Below are positions 6,051 through 8,125 of a stretch of DNA of 8,125 bases, one piece after another. This DNA comes from an uncultured Collinsella sp. (GTDB lineage: Bacteria > Actinomycetota > Coriobacteriia > Coriobacteriales > Coriobacteriaceae), in the NCBI GenBank assembly GCA_902490095.1, contig CABUCQ010000094.1:1-8125 (forward strand), given 5' to 3'. Numbering within the stretch: position 1 is the stretch's first letter; every line of letters starts with the position of its first letter. Made by a program: the position numbers and the translations under genes. The notes under the pieces were generated by a model, which was not told the DNA's origin, made no database searches, and saw only the letters and a list, made by a program, of their open reading frames with translations.

Positions 6051-6097
6051 CGGGACCCCAATCGCGGCAGTTTGCAGGCGATTGGGGCCCCGTTTTT
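6051..6097 (+). terminator. Intrinsic terminator of the sulfhydrylase gene
   Basis: CCCCAATCGC (6056-6065) pairs perfectly with GCGATTGGGG (6078-6087). An outer CGGG/CCCG (6051-6054 with 6089-6092) follows across one A-C mismatch. Five Ts follow (6093-6097). It separates the sulfhydrylase from the transporter downstream, so the two are probably not strictly co-transcribed. Confidence 0.93.
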
Positions 6098-6123
6098 GCG
6101 TTGCGCCACTCGAAAGGATGGAT

Positions 6124-7428
6124 ATGGAGAAAACCGCAGAGCAGCTGCGCCGCGAGCACATTGCCCTAGAGGGCGACACCCATGGCAAGAACAAGTGGGC
6201 GATTCTGTTTACCGTGCTCATCATGACGTTTATGGTGTGTCTGGATTCGACCGTCGTGACCGTGGCGCTGCCCGTGATGCAAAAGGAGCTGGGCGTGGGC
6301 CTCGACCGCATTCAACTGGTGAGCTCGGTGTACCTGCTTGCGACATGCGTGGCTATGTTGCCGTTTGGCCGTCTGGGCGACGTGCGCGGCAAGGTGAATG
6401 TGTTCCAGCTGGGCGTCATCGTCTTTTCGGTCGGTTCGCTGCTGTGCGGCCTTTCGGCCTCGCTCGAGGTTCTTATCCTGGCACGCATTGTTCAGGGCAT
6501 CGGTTGCGCGGCGGCCATGGCTAACAACATGGGTATCATCACCGAGTCGTTTCCGGCGCGCGAACGAGGCCGTGCCATGGGTATTCTCGCGACCTTTGTG
6601 GCCCTCGGCATGATGTGTGGCCCCGTGCTCGGCGGCATGCTGGTGGCAAGCTTTCCCTGGGAGAGTATCTTCCTCATCAACCTGCCTATTGGCATAATCT
6701 CGTTTATCGTGGGGCTCTACACGCTGCCGCATGTTAAGCCGGAGGCCGGCGAGCGCCCCATGTCCTTGATTGAGGCTGCTCGTCGCTGCTTGGCAAATTC
6801 GGCCTTCACCATCAACCTTGCCTGCATGCTCATCGTGTTCGTTGGTATTGGCGCATCCGAGTTTATCCTGCCGTTCTATTTTCAGGACGCCCACGGCTTT
6901 GGTTCCGACATTTCCGGATTGCTCTTTTTGGCGCTGCCGATGGTGAATGCCTTTATCGGGCCGCTTTCGGGTACGGTTTCGGACCGCGTTGGCTGCGAGG
7001 GCCCCACGGCGGTCGGTCTGGGCTTGTACGTGTGCGGTCTCTTTGCGGTAAGCACGCTCGACGAGCACTCTTCTATCCCTGTGATCGTGTGTTGCGTCGC
7101 GTTTATGTCGTGCGGTACGTCGATTTTCCAGAGTCCCAATAACTCGCTGTATATGGGCTCGGCTCCGCGCGAGGCACTTGGCTTTGCAGGTAGCTTGGGC
7201 AGCTTGGCGCGCTATGCGGGCATGGCGCTGGGTATTACGGCAGGTTCGCATATCCTCTATGGGCAGATGAGCGTGGCGATGGGCGAGGCCGTGACCAGTA
7301 TTGTTGCAGGCCGTCCGGATGTGTTCCTGTTCGGCTTTCGCTCGGTGTTCTACGTGCTTATGGCTGTGGCCGCTGTGGGCTTTGCGCTCGCCATGGTGCG
7401 TTTGGTGAAGATGCGCGCCCGCCATTAG
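6124..7428 (+). CDS. MFS drug-efflux-type transporter, DHA2-like
   Basis: The 434-residue membrane protein belongs to the major facilitator superfamily and resembles the EmrB/QacA (DHA2) drug:proton antiporters. Evidence is the TM1 motif LDSTVVTVALP (40-50), the loop 2-3 motif GRLGDVRGK (82-90), the motif B-like RIVQGIGCAA (121-130), and the antiporter motif C-like GPVLGG (166-171). By eye I count about 12 hydrophobic segments: near 25-46, 62-81, 92-110, 115-137, 152-173, 180-200, 227-248, 263-283, 294-310, 316-336, 353-375 and 400-425. DHA2 proteins normally have 14 and are longer. The central loop (201-226) is hydrophilic. ATG at 6124 is chosen because AAAGGA (6113-6118) lies 5 nt upstream; 6118 is in the ribosome binding site itself, and 6082 falls inside the upstream terminator. 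The substrate cannot be told from sequence. Confidence 0.88.
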   Translation: MEKTAEQLRREHIALEGDTHGKNKWAILFTVLIMTFMVCLDSTVVTVALPVMQKELGVGLDRIQLVSSVYLLATCVAMLPFGRLGDVRGKVNVFQLGVIVFSVGSLLCGLSASLEVLILARIVQGIGCAAAMANNMGIITESFPARERGRAMGILATFVALGMMCGPVLGGMLVASFPWESIFLINLPIGIISFIVGLYTLPHVKPEAGERPMSLIEAARRCLANSAFTINLACMLIVFVGIGASEFILPFYFQDAHGFGSDISGLLFLALPMVNAFIGPLSGTVSDRVGCEGPTAVGLGLYVCGLFAVSTLDEHSSIPVIVCCVAFMSCGTSIFQSPNNSLYMGSAPREALGFAGSLGSLARYAGMALGITAGSHILYGQMSVAMGEAVTSIVAGRPDVFLFGFRSVFYVLMAVAAVGFALAMVRLVKMRARH

Positions 7429-7518
7429 TGCGTTGGGAGGCTGTCTGCCACGATTTGCGTTGTCCCAAAAAGACTGGTTTGTGGTGCGATGCGGCTTGTG
7501 GGGCGGGCGGGGGTCGGT

Positions 7519-7530
7519 CCGTGGTAGACT
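7519..7530 (+). promoter_or_regulatory. Possible extended -10 promoter of xpt
   Basis: TGGTAGACT (7522-7530) fits an extended -10 (TGn plus TAGACT at 7525-7530). No -35 is evident 17 bp upstream, which is tolerated by extended -10 promoters. The resulting leader would be about 49 nt, with a small hairpin (CGCGG 7553-7557 with CCGCG 7566-7570) just before the ribosome binding site. Confidence 0.35.
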
Positions 7531-7585
7531 ATCGAACAACGTTTATTAATCGCGCGGTATCGTTGCCGCGAGAAGGGGTTGCGCC

Positions 7586-8125
7586 ATGCAGGAGCTTGAG
7601 GATCGTATTCGCCATGACGGCATCGTAAAGGCCGGTAACGTCCTTAAGGTTGATGCCTTCCTCAACCACCAGTGCGACGTTGAGCTGTTCGACCACATGG
7701 GCGCCGAATGGGCCCGTCTGTTCGAGGGTGTCGAGATCAACAAGATCCTGACGATTGAGGCTTCGGGTATTGGCATGGCTTGCATCGCGGCTCAGCATTT
7801 TGGCGGCGTGCCGGTGGTCTTTGCCAAGAAGGCCCAGTCCATCAACCTCGACGGCGAGCAGTATGCCACGACCATCTATTCCTTTACCAAGCAGAAGGAG
7901 TACCCGGTCATCGTCGGCAAGCGCTTTCTGTCCGAGGGCGATAAGGTCCTGATTATCGACGACTTCCTGGCCAACGGCTGCGCACTTGAGGGCCTTATTA
8001 AGATCTGCGAGGCTGCGGGTGCCGAGGTGTCCGGTATTGGCATTGCAGTGGAGAAGGGCTTCCAGGGCGGCGGCGATAAGCTCCGCGAGCGCGGCTTCCG
8101 TGTTGAGAGCCTGGCCCGTATCGCC
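7586..8125 (+). CDS. xpt: Xanthine phosphoribosyltransferase (3' end outside window)
   Basis: The 180 visible residues match bacterial Xpt, which converts xanthine and PRPP to XMP in purine salvage in the cytoplasm. Clear markers are VLKVDAFLNHQ (19-29), TIEASGIG (56-63), VPVVFAKKAQSI (75-86), YSFTKQ (98-103), the PRPP-binding motif VLIIDDFLANG (121-131), GIGIAVEKGFQ (150-160) and VESLARIA at the window edge. Bacillus Xpt is about 194 residues and has a very similar block order, so only roughly 10-15 residues are likely missing. The ATG at 7586 has AGAAGGGG (7571-7578) 7 nt upstream. In Firmicutes xpt is commonly followed by a xanthine permease and controlled by a guanine riboswitch; the leader here is too short to hold such an aptamer. 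Whatever follows is outside the window. Confidence 0.95.
   Translation, partial: MQELEDRIRHDGIVKAGNVLKVDAFLNHQCDVELFDHMGAEWARLFEGVEINKILTIEASGIGMACIAAQHFGGVPVVFAKKAQSINLDGEQYATTIYSFTKQKEYPVIVGKRFLSEGDKVLIIDDFLANGCALEGLIKICEAAGAEVSGIGIAVEKGFQGGGDKLRERGFRVESLARIA

Noticed and set aside
4694..6109. Long minus-strand open frame opposite the sulfhydrylase (471 codons)
   Set aside because: The plus-strand gene has complete PLP-enzyme motifs, a ribosome binding site and a terminator. The antisense frame has none and overlaps the gene fully.
6082..6123. Upstream ATG for the transporter (adding 14 residues)
   Set aside because: It lies inside the 3' arm of the sulfhydrylase terminator and has no ribosome binding site; 6124 has one at good spacing.
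7433..7468. Possible terminator after the transporter (TTGGGA/TCCCAA)
   Set aside because: The stem is 6 bp with a long loop and is followed by As, not Ts, on the plus strand.
6166..7539. Long minus-strand open frame opposite the transporter (457 codons)
   Set aside because: Product is His/Arg/Gln-rich without recognisable domains, and the plus strand encodes a clear MFS protein.
4559..7539. Shared 11-mer CTATCGAACAA near 4559 and 7529
   Set aside because: Several repeated 11-mers are expected by chance in 8 kb, and the two sites sit in different orientations relative to their genes.
7531..7585. Guanine riboswitch before xpt
   Set aside because: The likely leader is about 50 nt and lacks the conserved purine-aptamer loops; only a small 5-bp hairpin is present.

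Overview
The window looks like chromosome from a high-GC actinobacterium of the class Coriobacteriia, most likely Collinsella or a close relative. This is an inference from gene style: GC-rich wobble positions, frequent TTG/GTG starts, a short four-domain ribosomal protein S1, a bacterial type A RNase P RNA, and typical gut-anaerobe metabolic genes. No sequence search was possible, so the genus is a guess. Nothing indicates a phage, plasmid, transposase or CRISPR array. Most of the window is core genome.

Layout: (1) 3-114, a long imperfect hairpin, copy 1 of a structured repeat. (2) 161-919, minus strand, a HAD-superfamily phosphatase. (3) 1235-2401, plus strand, ribosomal protein S1 (rpsA), starting with TTG and closed by a strong intrinsic terminator. 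(4) 2402-2724, gene-free, with the rpsA terminator, a run of four small hairpins and a probable rnpB promoter. (5) 2725-3086, RNase P RNA (rnpB). (6) 3095-3207, copy 2 of the structured repeat, starting 9 nt after rnpB. (7) 3320-3955, plus strand, a YigZ/IMPACT-family protein with its terminator. (8) 4023-4469, minus strand, a small cysteine-rich C_GCAxxG_C_C-family protein, convergent with YigZ. (9) 4700-5983, plus strand, an O-acetylhomoserine sulfhydrylase-type PLP enzyme, divergent from gene 8 and closed by a terminator. (10) 6124-7428, plus strand, a DHA2-like MFS efflux transporter that seems to have 12 rather than 14 membrane segments. (11) 7586 to the window edge, xanthine phosphoribosyltransferase (xpt), missing only its last residues.

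The genes look like mostly independent transcription units, not one operon. Terminators follow rpsA, yigZ and the sulfhydrylase gene, and direction changes at HAD/rpsA, yigZ/C_GCAxxG and C_GCAxxG/sulfhydrylase. Shared themes are RNA and translation (rpsA, rnpB), sulfur and thiol chemistry (sulfhydrylase and the divergent Cys-rich protein, which may share a control region) and purine salvage (xpt).

The most unusual item is the pair of about 112-nt structured repeats. Their inner arms and flanks are nearly identical in sequence. Their 15-bp outer stems differ at 7 of 15 positions, yet every pair is kept by compensating changes, and an eighth compensated pair lies in the apical hairpin. This indicates selection on the fold and makes the element a candidate structured RNA, or a folded DNA repeat, that I cannot assign to a known family.
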